This document shows, piece after piece, positions 1 to 8,814 of a DNA stretch of 64,000 bases. The stretch is taken from assembly GCA_027214255.1 (NCBI GenBank), contig JAPWHL010000004.1:1-64000 (forward strand), read 5' to 3'. The first letter of the stretch is position 1; each line of letters opens with the position of its first letter. The notes beneath the pieces were generated by a model. The model was not told the DNA's origin, ran no database searches, and worked only from the letters and a program-made list of their open reading frames with translations. The stretch comes from Roseovarius aestuarii. GTDB taxonomy: Bacteria > Pseudomonadota > Alphaproteobacteria > Rhodobacterales > Rhodobacteraceae. The translations under genes and the position numbers were made by a program.

Positions 1-1136
1 CAATCCGGATCGCTGGACCCAGACCCGTCCAGGGTCACAACCGCACCAGAGTCCACGGTTTGGTCCGCACCCGCATCTGCCGTCGGCAGGGTGTTTACCG
101 GGGCCCGCAACAAGATCTTAACCGTATCCGTATCCGTCGCGATGCCGTCACTGACCGTCAGCTCTAGGGTTAGGGTCACATCGGGGTTCCCCACCAGAAG
201 CAGCGGCGAGAGGAAGGATGGCGTAGCGGTATCGGCACTGGCAATGCTCACCTTGTAGCCCGACGATACCAACCGCCAGGAATAGGTCAGCGTCTGGCCT
301 GTATCCGGATCGCTCGAACCGGAACCGTTCAGCTTGACAACAATAAGGGTGCCGAGACCTGCAAGGCCTACGATCTGGTCCGGCCCGGCATCCGCCGTCG
401 GTGGGGTATTGGCCGGAGCCTCCACCTTGATCTCAACCGTGTCCGTATCCGTCGCGATGCCATCGCCGAAGCTCAGCTGGAACTTCAAGGTCTCACTGCC
501 GGACCCCGCCACAAGCACCGGGGCGGTAAAGCTGGGCTTGTCTGCGTTGACATCCGACAGGGTCACTGTCGTGCCCTCTGTCTGCGACCAAGTATAGGTC
601 AGCGTCTGACCTGTATCCGGATCGCGGGACCCGGATCCGTCCAGCGTCACCGCCGCGCCCGAGGCCACGGTTTGATCCGCACCCGCATTGGCCGTCGGGG
701 GGGTGTTCGGGATTACGATCGTGCCAGACCCTACTTTATACTCATGGTTCGTTACCGCACTTGTGGCGGTGTTGGTCAGCGTATAGCTGAAGCCGATGTA
801 GGTATCGGTCGCAAAAGTGCCATTCGCACCGTTGGCCAGAAAATTAGAAACACTGTAATCCGATCCATGACACGCCTCCAATATGGAAGGCGTGATGGGT
901 GAGTTGGAAAAAATAGAATCGCCCTGAAAGTATGTCCCTCCCGAGTCGTAATAATTACCTGCATGATACAAGTACGTGGCAGCGCTCCGAAGAGAACTAG
1001 CGACAAGAGTGAAGACTGAACATGATCCAACCGAATAACTTTGATTAATGTCATCAGCAGCGGTAAACGCGCCCGCGCCCGTCCCCGCCGTCGCAAGTGT
1101 TCCGGCAATCAGACCGCTAATTAGTATTTTGCGCAT
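1..1136 (-). CDS. Secreted PKD/Ig-like repeat protein, N-terminal part (cut by left edge)
   Basis: An open frame runs leftwards from an ATG at 1136 to the window edge without a stop. It begins MRKILISGLIAGTLATAGTG, a typical Sec signal peptide, so the product is exported. After a unique region of about 135 residues come tandem domains of about 100 residues. Each has the pattern NTPPTADAG, then VTLDGSGSSDPD, then TGQTLTYSW, and ends with a DGIATDTD-type strand; this is the look of PKD or related beta-sandwich repeats. Such repeats act as spacers in surface proteins or secreted enzymes. The functional C-terminus, if any, lies outside the window. A strong ribosome site (GGAGGG, 8 bases before the ATG) supports the start. 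Function unknown. Confidence 0.75.
   Translation of the reverse strand, partial: MRKILISGLIAGTLATAGTGAGAFTAADDINQSYSVGSCSVFTLVASSLRSAATYLYHAGNYYDSGGTYFQGDSIFSNSPITPSILEACHGSDYSVSNFLANGANGTFATDTYIGFSYTLTNTATSAVTNHEYKVGSGTIVIPNTPPTANAGADQTVASGAAVTLDGSGSRDPDTGQTLTYTWSQTEGTTVTLSDVNADKPSFTAPVLVAGSGSETLKFQLSFGDGIATDTDTVEIKVEAPANTPPTADAGPDQIVGLAGLGTLIVVKLNGSGSSDPDTGQTLTYSWRLVSSGYKVSIASADTATPSFLSPLLLVGNPDVTLTLELTVSDGIATDTDTVKILLRAPVNTLPTADAGADQTVDSGAVVTLDGSGSSDPD
3..625 (-). repeat. Tandem repeat units encoding PKD-like domains
   Basis: The 11-mer ATCCGGATCGC recurs at 3, 303 and 615, giving periods of 300 and 312 bases. Flanking sequence is similar but diverged. The repeat follows the protein-domain period of the gene that contains it and continues past the left edge. 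Confidence 0.8.
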
Positions 1137-1426
1137 GATTCCAGCCCTCCCAGGGCCGAGCGGGAGAACCGCGATTGATATATCGTCAACAGCTGCGTGA
1201 TATCGTCACGCGAAGGGACATCAGATCGTTTGTTGGGATAAGCCCAAGCCGCACCTTGGCCGCCCGGTCGGGTTGATTGCACGCATCGGCCCTTGCGATA
1301 GGCCCGCAATTGTCGCTGGCGTTGTTCATAAGACGGGGATTCATAAAACCGGGGAGCGCATTTCACAGCCGTCCCCGTTGTGAAATCCAGAATCCAGCGA
1401 CGAATCCGTCCATACAAGAATGCCAT
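1121..1426 (-). CDS. Possible small hypothetical protein upstream of the PKD-repeat gene
   Basis: A 101-codon frame starts with ATG at 1426, preceded by GGTGGACG at a suitable distance. It stops 16 bases inside the start of the PKD-repeat gene, so the two could be translationally coupled. The predicted peptide is basic with no signal peptide, membrane segment or motif I recognise. Codon choice is mixed, so this may be a chance frame in the leader of the larger gene. Confidence 0.3.
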   Translation of the reverse strand: MAFLYGRIRRWILDFTTGTAVKCAPRFYESPSYEQRQRQLRAYRKGRCVQSTRPGGQGAAWAYPNKRSDVPSRDDITQLLTIYQSRFSRSALGGLESCAKY

Positions 1427-2056
1427 GACTTAATAACGTCCACCATAATCAAAATAAATTTTAGGAATATTTTATGATAGCATGCTATATTGTGGACCAC
1501 TAATTAGTCAATTATTAAAAAATGAATCTAATATTTACCTCGTGAATGCCAAGGGCCTCGACCTAAACCTGCTTATCCTGTTCTTCTTTGCAGAGGCAAT
1601 AATGCGTGCGCGTGGCGCGTTTGGTCGTTTTGACAATCGTCTAACCCTGGCTCTTCCTGATTCTTCTCGTTGTCCACTCCTTGGCTGTAAGAGAGAACAT
1701 CAAGCCTCTCTTTGAGTATCACTCACTTTGTCCCCATAAGCGCGGATGCCGCGAAGCCAGTCCCCCCGATCGATGACCGGTTTGGGTGGGCAGATCTTTT
1801 GAGATTTTTTTCATATTGGCGCGTAGTGGCAATATTGATGTCTGAATCCTGCGGCGGCTACACGCCACAAGCGCGGTCAGATCGAACACTTATGCTCTAA
1901 TTCACAGACACGTTGACGCATACGGCTTTTTCTGCGTCCTAGAGCAGACAGTACCAAAGGCCCGCAAACCCAGCATCAGGCCATCAAATCTATTTGCGGT
2001 TTGGTATTCGTCACCGGAGGGCGCCGCCCGCAATCTGCCTTTCCAACGCCTAGCGT
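1427..2056. other. Intergenic region, no convincing gene
   Basis: About 630 bases between the phosphatase stop and the leftmost genes. The stretch 1427-1560 is AT-rich (runs such as AAAATAAATTTTAGGAATATTTTATG) and is the likely promoter zone for the leftward PKD-repeat transcript. Short frames here have no ribosome site or recognisable content. I see no RNA gene. Confidence 0.5.
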
Positions 2057-2614
2057 TCACATACTATCTGAAAAATCGACGAGCCAATCGTATTGACGGG
2101 CGTTTTCAACCGTTTCGGGAAATTGGTTTCGTAGCGATTGCACTGCGTCACCGGGCGGCATGCCAGCGCAGATCAAGTGCATTGCTGCCACGACTCCGCT
2201 GCGCCCTGCCCCATGATAGCAACATATTCCCACTGTACCTCCGCGGGCGTAAATCCCTTGGAATACAGGGCTAAGCCGGTGCCATGCGCGCATAAATGCC
2301 TGACTCGGTACATCAAAGTCTGTAATCGGCAGTGCGACACTTCGTAAGTTATGTCGTAACAGCTCCTGACGCAGGTGTTGCATAACACCGTCGGGCAATT
2401 CGTGGCTGAAAGGAAGAATCATCAGCAGGTCGATGTTAGCCGCTCGCGCTTTGCCAAGCGTCATGTCCAACGCTTCGGGGTTGAGCCACGCCTCGCCACG
2501 GGTGTCGATATCCAAACCCGGAAACCCCATCGTCATCACGTACCCTCCGCCGGGCCGTGGACAAATCGCGCGAATAGAACTGCCCTCGGTCTGGTATAGG
2601 GTTTCGTGGGGCAT
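2057..2614 (-). CDS. Dual-specificity/tyrosine-type protein phosphatase
   Basis: A 185-residue protein with the cysteine phosphatase signature CX5R, read as CYHGAGRSG near residues 131-139. The usual His before the Cys is Cys here. A candidate general-acid loop (ITDFD) lies about 35 residues upstream, as in dual-specificity phosphatases. The expected reaction is hydrolysis of phosphate monoesters through a Cys-phosphate intermediate; the substrate is unknown. The gene is last in line behind the amino-acid binding-protein gene, separated by a strong hairpin, and has its own ribosome site (AAGGA). Its place in a transport locus suggests a regulatory or metabolic role linked to the imported compound, but nothing in the sequence proves this. 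Confidence 0.7.
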   Translation of the reverse strand: MPHETLYQTEGSSIRAICPRPGGGYVMTMGFPGLDIDTRGEAWLNPEALDMTLGKARAANIDLLMILPFSHELPDGVMQHLRQELLRHNLRSVALPITDFDVPSQAFMRAWHRLSPVFQGIYARGGTVGICCYHGAGRSGVVAAMHLICAGMPPGDAVQSLRNQFPETVENARQYDWLVDFSDSM

Positions 2615-2632
2615 TTAGAATTCCTTGAAGGT

Positions 2633-2662
2633 GTCTGCGCGCCCTAGACCGGGCGCGCAGAC
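2633..2662. promoter_or_regulatory. Strong intercistronic hairpin after the binding-protein gene
   Basis: GTCTGCGCGCCC (2633-2644) pairs perfectly with GGGCGCGCAGAC (2651-2662), a 12-bp GC-rich stem with a 6-base loop. It lies 6 bases beyond the stop of the amino-acid binding-protein gene. On the transcribed strand no T-run follows, so it is more likely an mRNA-stabilising or partially terminating structure than a classic terminator. It would favour excess binding protein over the downstream phosphatase. Confidence 0.6.
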
Positions 2663-2668
2663 CGTCAT

Positions 2669-3715
2669 TCAGCGGATCGGGTAGGGGTACATCAAACCAC
2701 CATCCGCCGCGTGGGCGTTTGGTGTCGTCGCACGGTTCAACCCGAATGGCGTTGCTTCACCCAAGTGGCGGTCGAAAACTTCTCCGTATGACCCAACTTG
2801 TTTGATCACCTGATAGGCCCAGTCGGTCGGCAAGCCAAGTTTGGCAGCCATATCCGTCGTTGCCCCGTCTGCGCCGAACATGCGCTGAACCGCGGGAGGC
2901 TGGTTGTCAATATCCGCAACAATGCCGTCGATATTGCTTGAGGTAATGTCATAGCTATCGGCATTCAACATCACCTGAAAGCTCCAGAATAGCGCCGCTT
3001 CAAAGGCCTGATCAGGGCGCGCAACCAGAGTCAGCGGCTCGTTCGAAATCACTTCGGGCAGGATCATGAAATCAGAAGGTGTGGGAGCAAGCTGACGATC
3101 TGCACTGAGCGCGGTTACGTCAGAGGCGTAGACATCACATTTGCCGGAAAAAAATGCCTCAAGGCGGGCCGTCTTGTCGGCAATGTTCTCGACACGGTAG
3201 TTCATGTTTTTTGCGCCAAACCAATCGGCGATATTCAGCAATGTTGTCGAACCATCTTCGGCACAAACACTGGCGCCGTTCAACTCGGTGGCACTGGTAA
3301 CCCCAAGGCTGCGGGAAACCATAAAGCCCTGACCATCAAAGAAATTTGTCGCGACAAAGGCCATGCCTTCATCCGCGTCCCGCGTGCCTGTCTTGGTGAT
3401 CGAGCGCGCGCCCATATGGGCCTCGCCTGCGACAATGGTTTTCATCGAGTCAGAGAACCCGACGCCTCGGATGTCAGCCTTGGCGGCATCACCCAGAATT
3501 GCAGCAGCGGCCATACGGCAGAAATCTGCGTTAAAACCTTGGAAAATGCCGGTACTGTCGGGCACGGAAAACCCCGGAGCTGTCGGGCTTACAAGGCAGA
3601 CAAGGCTGTCATTGGCGATAATCTCGTCCATGACGGGACCAGCAAACACAGGTGTCGCGACGGAGACGGCAGTAACAGCCGCGGCAACCGACAATAGAGT
3701 TTTGATATTGGACAT
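2669..3715 (-). CDS. Amino-acid ABC transporter periplasmic binding protein (AapJ-like)
   Basis: A 348-residue exported protein with a signal peptide ending around VATPVFAG. The mature part opens with a family-3 solute-binding fold (DSLVCLVSPTAPGFSVPDSTG, GFNADFCRMAAAAILGD) and carries the long C-terminus ending in YPYPIR. Both the length and this C-terminus fit the general L-amino-acid binding proteins of alphaproteobacteria (AapJ/BztA type). It would bind polar or acidic amino acids in the periplasm and pass them to the two permeases encoded upstream. The start is supported by AGGA eight bases before the ATG. An operator-like palindrome sits about 40 bases upstream, so it probably has its own regulated promoter. 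Confidence 0.85.
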   Translation of the reverse strand: MSNIKTLLSVAAAVTAVSVATPVFAGPVMDEIIANDSLVCLVSPTAPGFSVPDSTGIFQGFNADFCRMAAAAILGDAAKADIRGVGFSDSMKTIVAGEAHMGARSITKTGTRDADEGMAFVATNFFDGQGFMVSRSLGVTSATELNGASVCAEDGSTTLLNIADWFGAKNMNYRVENIADKTARLEAFFSGKCDVYASDVTALSADRQLAPTPSDFMILPEVISNEPLTLVARPDQAFEAALFWSFQVMLNADSYDITSSNIDGIVADIDNQPPAVQRMFGADGATTDMAAKLGLPTDWAYQVIKQVGSYGEVFDRHLGEATPFGLNRATTPNAHAADGGLMYPYPIR

Positions 3716-3755
3716 TTGTCTTTCCTAACGATGTGAAAAATAGTTAAGCATAAAG

Positions 3756-3771
3756 ATGTATACAGGTACAT
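3756..3771. promoter_or_regulatory. Putative GntR operator before the binding-protein gene
   Basis: ATGTATACAGGTACAT contains TGTATACA and shares the 11-mer TGTATACAGGT with the perfect palindrome at 6082-6095. It lies in the gap between the second permease stop and the binding-protein start, so the regulator probably also controls an internal promoter here. Confidence 0.55.
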
Positions 3772-3806
3772 TTCTACAGTTTCATGACGGTTTCAATAGC
3801 TCAATT

Positions 3807-4889
3807 TCAATGACTCTTGGTGCTTTGCTTTCGGTGCAACTCGCGACCGACCCAAGACAAAAAGGCACAGGAAAGTAAGAACCACACCCCAACCAATGCA
3901 TAGGCTTCCAGCGCGTACTGCCCCCATCCCGGCTCGCTAAAGGCCATACGTGCGGTTGAGGTCAGATCGTGAATACCCAGCACAACCACTAGCGACGTAT
4001 CTTTGTATGCACCGATGACGGAATTCACCAAGGCAGGCAGACTGCGAGACAGCGCCTGCGGCAAAACCACAAGCCGTAAGGTCTGAACCGATGAAAAACC
4101 CAACGATTCTGCGGCCTCTGTCTGGCTTGCCGATAAGGATTGCAGCCCCCCACGCACATCCTCGGCGAAATAGGCCGCGTGAAAGAACACCAGCGCAACC
4201 AATGTTGCCATCACCGGGCTGATGCGCGTTCCCGGTGGTAAGGTCAGCGGCAAGACAAAGACCCCGACAAACAAAACGGTGACCATCGGAAATCCGCGCA
4301 TTCCTTCAATATATACGATGGCTGCACGGCGCAGCACCGGCCAGCGTGTTTGATGGCGCAGCACCGCAAGGGCAACACCCAACGGAAACGCCAAAGCAAT
4401 CGCGATTACCGAAAGGATCAACAAAACGGGCATCCCGTTCCAGCGTGACATATCAACTTCGACAAGCCCCGCCCCGCCCCCCATGATCCAGAAAACCACC
4501 GGAACAATGCCCACCCAAAGGATGGCTAGAACGCGGGGTGAAAGAAACCGTAAACGCCCCGTAATGCGCAGCCCAACACAAACAGACAACACCAATAGCA
4601 GAACCGATACCAATGCAGGGCGCCAATGCTCAGCATAGGGGTAAGTGCCGAACATCATGAACCGGCTTTTTTCGACATAAAACCGCCAGCAGGCCCCTGA
4701 CGCATCAACACAGTGATCCATAGGCAATAGCGGCGAGACTGCCGACAGGAAAATCCAATCAAGCACCCACCAAATGACAACGCCCGCAATTATTGCGCTG
4801 ACCAGCGAAACGAAGGCCGTGAGCGGGGTGCCGGCCCATTTACGAAACAGATCCCGGCTCACGGCAGGCGGAAGCGATGCAGGGATCAT
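3807..4889 (-). CDS. Amino-acid ABC transporter permease (AapM-like)
   Basis: A 360-residue inner-membrane permease of the HisMQ family. Membrane segments lie near residues 25-50, 90-108 and 120-135. The C-terminal half holds the conserved cytoplasmic loop EAAESLGFSSVQTLRLVVLP, which couples to an ABC ATPase. The long N-terminus with an extra periplasmic loop (around residues 55-85) fits AapM/BztC proteins. Its ATG overlaps the stop of the upstream permease gene by 4 bases (ATGA), indicating coupled translation. No ATPase gene of this system is in the window. Confidence 0.85.
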   Translation of the reverse strand: MIPASLPPAVSRDLFRKWAGTPLTAFVSLVSAIIAGVVIWWVLDWIFLSAVSPLLPMDHCVDASGACWRFYVEKSRFMMFGTYPYAEHWRPALVSVLLLVLSVCVGLRITGRLRFLSPRVLAILWVGIVPVVFWIMGGGAGLVEVDMSRWNGMPVLLILSVIAIALAFPLGVALAVLRHQTRWPVLRRAAIVYIEGMRGFPMVTVLFVGVFVLPLTLPPGTRISPVMATLVALVFFHAAYFAEDVRGGLQSLSASQTEAAESLGFSSVQTLRLVVLPQALSRSLPALVNSVIGAYKDTSLVVVLGIHDLTSTARMAFSEPGWGQYALEAYALVGVWFLLSCAFLSWVGRELHRKQSTKSH

Positions 4890-6049
4890 GTCGCGCTCCT
4901 TGCGCTACGCGCACGCAATCGTTTGTTCAGGCCATTCATTGCGGAGGAGGCCAACAAACACAGGCCAAGATACAGGCCCATTGTCACCAGCATCATTTCC
5001 AGCGGCCTGAAGGTTTGGTTGATGATTGTACCGCTGACCGCCATCAAATCCGAATAACCGACTGCGATTGCGATCGACGTGTTTTTGATCAGGTTCACAT
5101 ATTGGTTGATCATCGGCGGGATCACGATGCGCAAAACTTGCGGCAGAATAACAAGGCGCGTCACATAACGTGGCGAGAGACCCAGAGCTTTGCCCGCCTC
5201 AACCTGCCCCGTTGGCACCGCAAGGATACCACCACGCACGACTTCGGCAATCTGCGCCCCGTGATATAACCCCAGCGTCACAAGAACGACCAAAAACTGA
5301 ATAGACAATCGCCCGCCGCCCTCAAAGTCAAACCTCTGGAACTGGGGCACATCAATCTTCATCGGAATCTGAAACAGGAATGCGGCTCCCAACGGCAGGG
5401 CGATCAGCAGGGCAAAAACCACCAACAAGACGGGCGTTCCCCGCCCTGTCTCACGCTGGATACGGCGCGCCCGATGGACCCAGTAAGCACTGAGACAAAG
5501 TGCCAGAACCAAAGGCAGAATAAGCCAAACTTGCGCGGCGTTAATCTCAATCGTTGGAAAATAGATCGACCGGTTTGACAGGTGTATGGGGCCAAAGGAA
5601 ACGGCCTGTCGCACCGCAGGCAGGCCACGCACCGCAACCACATAAAGAACCAACAACACCAAAATTTTGGGCAGGTTGCGGAAAAGCTCGACATAGAGCA
5701 TCGCAATGATACGCCCTGCAGGGCTGGGCGTGACGCTCACCAAACCCATAACAACACCGACAACAGTTGCTAGAACAAGAGACACGAATGCCAACAGTAT
5801 CGTATTCAGCAACCCCGCAACAATAACCCTAGAGTAGCTGTCACTCGCATCATAAGGGATCAAGCTTTCGCTTAGATCAAAGCCCGCTGCCTGGACCAGG
5901 AAACCATAACCGGGGGTAACGCCAACCGCCTTCATATTAAGGAAGATGTTAAGCCCAAGGGCGACCAGCCCGATCAAAAGGAGTCCGACAATTGCAAGGC
6001 CCAAGTGGTCAGGCTTCTTTCGGACAATGGGAGGCGGCAATTGTTGCAC
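4886..6049 (-). CDS. Amino-acid ABC transporter permease (AapQ-like)
   Basis: A 387-residue HisMQ-family membrane protein. The coupling loop EAGKALGLSPRYVTRLVILP is followed by NLIKNTSIAIAVGYSDL, characteristic of AapQ/BztB subunits. A large periplasmic domain lies between the first segments (around residues 45-80), and a second insertion around residues 160-250. I take the start as GTG at 6049 because AAGGA stands about nine bases before it. The gene is first in the leftward operon and divergent from a GntR regulator; a perfect palindrome lies between the two starts. With the partner permease it would form the membrane channel for amino-acid uptake. Confidence 0.85.
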   Translation of the reverse strand: MQQLPPPIVRKKPDHLGLAIVGLLLIGLVALGLNIFLNMKAVGVTPGYGFLVQAAGFDLSESLIPYDASDSYSRVIVAGLLNTILLAFVSLVLATVVGVVMGLVSVTPSPAGRIIAMLYVELFRNLPKILVLLVLYVVAVRGLPAVRQAVSFGPIHLSNRSIYFPTIEINAAQVWLILPLVLALCLSAYWVHRARRIQRETGRGTPVLLVVFALLIALPLGAAFLFQIPMKIDVPQFQRFDFEGGGRLSIQFLVVLVTLGLYHGAQIAEVVRGGILAVPTGQVEAGKALGLSPRYVTRLVILPQVLRIVIPPMINQYVNLIKNTSIAIAVGYSDLMAVSGTIINQTFRPLEMMLVTMGLYLGLCLLASSAMNGLNKRLRARSARSAT

Positions 6050-6081
6050 CGACCGATTCCTTCAGCTACCATTTCCTGAAT

Positions 6082-6095
6082 ACCTGTATACAGGT
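6082..6095. promoter_or_regulatory. Perfect 14-bp palindrome, likely GntR operator
   Basis: ACCTGTATACAGGT is a perfect inverted repeat between the divergent permease start (6049) and the GntR-regulator start (6142). A related site occurs at 3756-3771. Position and symmetry fit a dimeric winged-helix repressor controlling both the transporter and itself. Confidence 0.65.
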
Positions 6096-6141
6096 GATGT
6101 TTCAACTGTATGACGCCCGCACCCAACCCGCAGAGGTACCG

Positions 6142-6753
6142 ATGAGCTTTCAGTCCCATAAACCTCGTGTCGACGATATTGCAGATTCCATCCGCAAACG
6201 GATTTGCTTGCAGCCAGCGCGTGAACAAACCGCTCTTTTAGAAGGCACTCTGGCCGCAGAATTTGGCGTATCAAGAACACCTGTGCGGCAAGCCCTACAG
6301 CGGCTAGCCTATGAAGGGCTTATCGAAATTAGAACCGGAGTCGGCTCTATCGTGGTCCCGCTGGACCCGACGGACCGGGACCTGCATTTTGCTGTTCATC
6401 GGGGGATTTTTCGCCTTGTCGCCGCGCTGCCCGACGCCCCGGTGCCAGTCGACATAGAGTTACGTTTTGATACCCTGACCCGGCAAGCGCAGGTCAGTTC
6501 CCCCTCGGACAGAATGGCAACTTATGCGCTCCTTGTCCGTCTGAACGAAACCCTGTCGCGTCTGATCCCCGATCAGGTCGTCGCCGATGCGTTCGTTGTC
6601 AGCGGCTGGCGCATCTTGCGCTGGTTCTTGATGGATCAACGGTCAGGAGATCCCCTTCCAACCGAAGCACTATCGAATCTTTGCAGCTCCCTGCTCAAGG
6701 CGGCACCGCATGGGCGCTCGGGCCTATTCACCGCTGGCGCTGATTTGCTCTGA
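6142..6753 (+). CDS. GntR-family transcriptional regulator
   Basis: A 203-residue protein when started at the ATG of MSFQSHKP. An upstream in-frame extension would run across the operator palindrome and is less likely. The N-terminal winged helix is clear at about residues 8-75 (VDDIADSIRKRI, LEGTLAAEFGVSRTPVRQAL, LAYEGLIEIRTGVGSIV), the signature of GntR/FadR-type DNA-binding domains. The C-terminal part, about 120 residues, is mostly helical and resembles a short FCD effector domain. It is divergent from the amino-acid transporter and probably represses it in response to the transported compound or a metabolite. Confidence 0.8.
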   Translation: MSFQSHKPRVDDIADSIRKRICLQPAREQTALLEGTLAAEFGVSRTPVRQALQRLAYEGLIEIRTGVGSIVVPLDPTDRDLHFAVHRGIFRLVAALPDAPVPVDIELRFDTLTRQAQVSSPSDRMATYALLVRLNETLSRLIPDQVVADAFVVSGWRILRWFLMDQRSGDPLPTEALSNLCSSLLKAAPHGRSGLFTAGADLL

Positions 6754-7036
6754 GCAGCGGCGTTTATTTCGAGAGACTGCGCGTTCTCCGGGCCAAAAGG
6801 TGGTCCTTGCGTACTGGAACGTACCCCGTCCCATTAAAAACCGACCGCGCGTAAAAGGCTCTTAATACGCAGCAAACAGTCTTCATGCGAGGATCCGATA
6901 CTCATCGGTACCATATACATAGCGGCGTCATATCAGCGCGAAAAATGCTCTAACGAACAAGACATTTCGCCGTTTAGGCCGAACTTTGTCATGTCAGCGT
7001 AACATCCGACGCTCATACGGGCACGTAGGAGCGCAT

Positions 7037-7798
7037 ATGAACCGACATTTACTGATTCTTGAAGAAGCACAATCGAACGGACGAGTAAGCGTTGATACGC
7101 TCGCCGACGTTTTTAACGTGTCCCCCCATACCATCCGGCGCGACATCAAAGCCTTGTGCGAACAAGGCAAGCTGCGCAGGTTGCACGGGGGCGCCGAGTT
7201 CGTAGAGGACGCGTCGAACCTTCCCTATTCTGTGCGCACCTCGCTGCACATCGCGGCCAAAAAACAAGTGGCAAGTCGGGCGGCGCAGCTTATTCCCGAT
7301 AAGGCGACATTGTTCTTTTCAATTGGAACCACCCCCGCCCTTGTCGCCAGCGCGTTAACAGGGCGCACGGGCCTTACTGTCATTACAAACAACCTGAACG
7401 TTGCGATGATTTTATCCGAAGCGCCCGACGCCCGGATCATTTTGGCCGGTGGAGAGCTACGGCTTCCGGACCGTGATATTCTCGGAGAGCAAGCGCAGGC
7501 ACTATTTCAGGGCTACCGAGCCGATTACGCGATTTATGGCGTCGGCGGAATTGACGCTGATGGCAGCTTGCTCGACTTCCACGAGTCCGAAGTGAGCATC
7601 CGCCAAACAATGCACGCGAACGCGCACCATAGCGTACTGGTCGCCGATGTTACGAAATTCGGTCGCCGCGCCGCCGCAGTCGGTGGAAACTTGACCGATG
7701 TCGACCACGTCGTAACCAACGCGCGCCCGGACGAGCGCTTTGGTCCGCAGCTTGACGTGTTGGATGACCGCCTAATTGTCGCCGGAGAACCAACATGA
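7037..7798 (+). CDS. DeoR-family transcriptional regulator (GlpR-like)
   Basis: A 253-residue protein starting at an ATG preceded by TAGGAG. An upstream in-frame ATG at 6986 lacks a ribosome site. The N-terminal DeoR helix-turn-helix is visible at residues 5-60 (ILEEAQSNGRVSVDTLADVF, SPHTIRRDIKALCEQGKLRR, LHGGA). The C-terminal DeoRC sugar-phosphate sensor domain follows (SIGTTPALVASALTG, TNNLNVA, GGELR, GVGGID, HESEVSIRQTM). The gene overlaps the next gene, the transporter ATPase, by 4 bases. It therefore probably regulates the whole import operon in response to a phosphorylated sugar or glycerol derivative. Confidence 0.85.
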   Translation: MNRHLLILEEAQSNGRVSVDTLADVFNVSPHTIRRDIKALCEQGKLRRLHGGAEFVEDASNLPYSVRTSLHIAAKKQVASRAAQLIPDKATLFFSIGTTPALVASALTGRTGLTVITNNLNVAMILSEAPDARIILAGGELRLPDRDILGEQAQALFQGYRADYAIYGVGGIDADGSLLDFHESEVSIRQTMHANAHHSVLVADVTKFGRRAAAVGGNLTDVDHVVTNARPDERFGPQLDVLDDRLIVAGEPT

Positions 7799-8814
7799 GC
7801 TTTTTGTCGCTTGAGGGCATCACACTCCAATGGGACGGACAGGGGGGTGTTCGCGACATCAATTTGACCCTGCCCAAGGGAGCGTTCTTATCAATCCTCG
7901 GCCCATCCGGCTGCGGAAAGTCCACATTGCTGCGACTGATCGCAGGGTTGGAACATCCACAAGCAGGCAAGATCGTGATCGATGGGCGCGATGTCACCGC
8001 CCTGCCCCCAGCACAGCGCAACCTTTCGATGGTGTTTCAATCTTACGCGTTGTTCCCACATCTTAACGTTGCCGAAAACGTCTTGTTCGGCCTGAAAGTC
8101 CGCCGCATCGACAAGGTCGAGCGCAGCACACGGCTTGCCAAGGTTCTGGAAATGACGGGGCTTACAGGTCTTGAAAAGCGCAAACCGTCCGAATTGTCGG
8201 GAGGGCAACGTCAACGCGTGGCCCTCGCCCGCGCCGCCGTTGCGCAAAAGCCGCTTTGCCTGATGGATGAACCGCTTTCGAACCTTGATGCCAAACTGCG
8301 CAACTCTGTACGCCGAGACATTCGCGCACTGTCGCGCAAGTTGGGCCTGACCGTGGTCTATGTCACCCACGATCAGGGAGAAGCGATGAGCCTGTCGGAC
8401 AAGGTTATTTTGATGAACAACGGCCGGATCGAACAGGTTGGCACGCCCACCGAACTTTACAACCGGCCCGCCACAACCTTTGCCGCGCAGTTTATCGGCG
8501 AGCCACCTATGTCGCTGATCAACGGCGCCGCGTTGGGATATGACTCCGGTTGCACCGTCGGGATACGTCCCGAAGCAGTCAAAGTCGTTCCCGCAGGCCA
8601 AGGCGATCTGGACGTGATCGTAGATGATTTCGAATTTATGGGCAGTGAGACCCAACTTGCCCTCACCCATCCGGCCGCCCAAGGACTGGCCGCGATTATG
8701 AACGACGAAGCCCGCTTTGGGCTAGGACATAAGATCGGCGTTCAACTACCAGACGAAAGTAGGCTCCTTTTCAATACCGTTTCCGGTGAAACTGAAAAGG
8801 AACCCAAGCAGTAA
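7795..8814 (+). CDS. ABC transporter ATPase, UgpC/MalK type
   Basis: A 339-residue ATPase. Walker A is GPSGCGKST (about residues 38-46), the signature is LSGGQRQRVALARA, Walker B is CLMDEPLSNLD, and the switch His lies in VTHDQGEAMSLSD. A C-terminal TOBE/MalK-type regulatory domain begins around residue 235 (GIRPEAVKV). This architecture belongs to importers of sugars, polyols and glycerol-3-phosphate. Its start overlaps the DeoR gene stop (ATGA). It would energise uptake through the two permeases encoded downstream. Confidence 0.9.
   Translation: MSFLSLEGITLQWDGQGGVRDINLTLPKGAFLSILGPSGCGKSTLLRLIAGLEHPQAGKIVIDGRDVTALPPAQRNLSMVFQSYALFPHLNVAENVLFGLKVRRIDKVERSTRLAKVLEMTGLTGLEKRKPSELSGGQRQRVALARAAVAQKPLCLMDEPLSNLDAKLRNSVRRDIRALSRKLGLTVVYVTHDQGEAMSLSDKVILMNNGRIEQVGTPTELYNRPATTFAAQFIGEPPMSLINGAALGYDSGCTVGIRPEAVKVVPAGQGDLDVIVDDFEFMGSETQLALTHPAAQGLAAIMNDEARFGLGHKIGVQLPDESRLLFNTVSGETEKEPKQ

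Noticed and set aside
1..700. Regularly spaced repeats resembling a CRISPR array
   Set aside because: The period is 300-312 bases and the units translate in one frame to PKD-like domains; repeats and spacers are not of CRISPR size.
2633..2662. Rho-independent terminator
   Set aside because: The 12-bp stem is strong but no T-run follows on the transcribed strand; an mRNA-stabilising hairpin fits better.
6082..6095. A lux-box (quorum-sensing) element
   Set aside because: The palindrome is 14 bp rather than about 20 bp, no LuxR or LuxI gene is nearby, and a GntR regulator is adjacent.
7891..8682. 263-codon minus-strand frame opposite the UgpC-like ATPase gene
   Set aside because: The plus-strand frame encodes a textbook ABC ATPase with all motifs; the antisense frame shows none.
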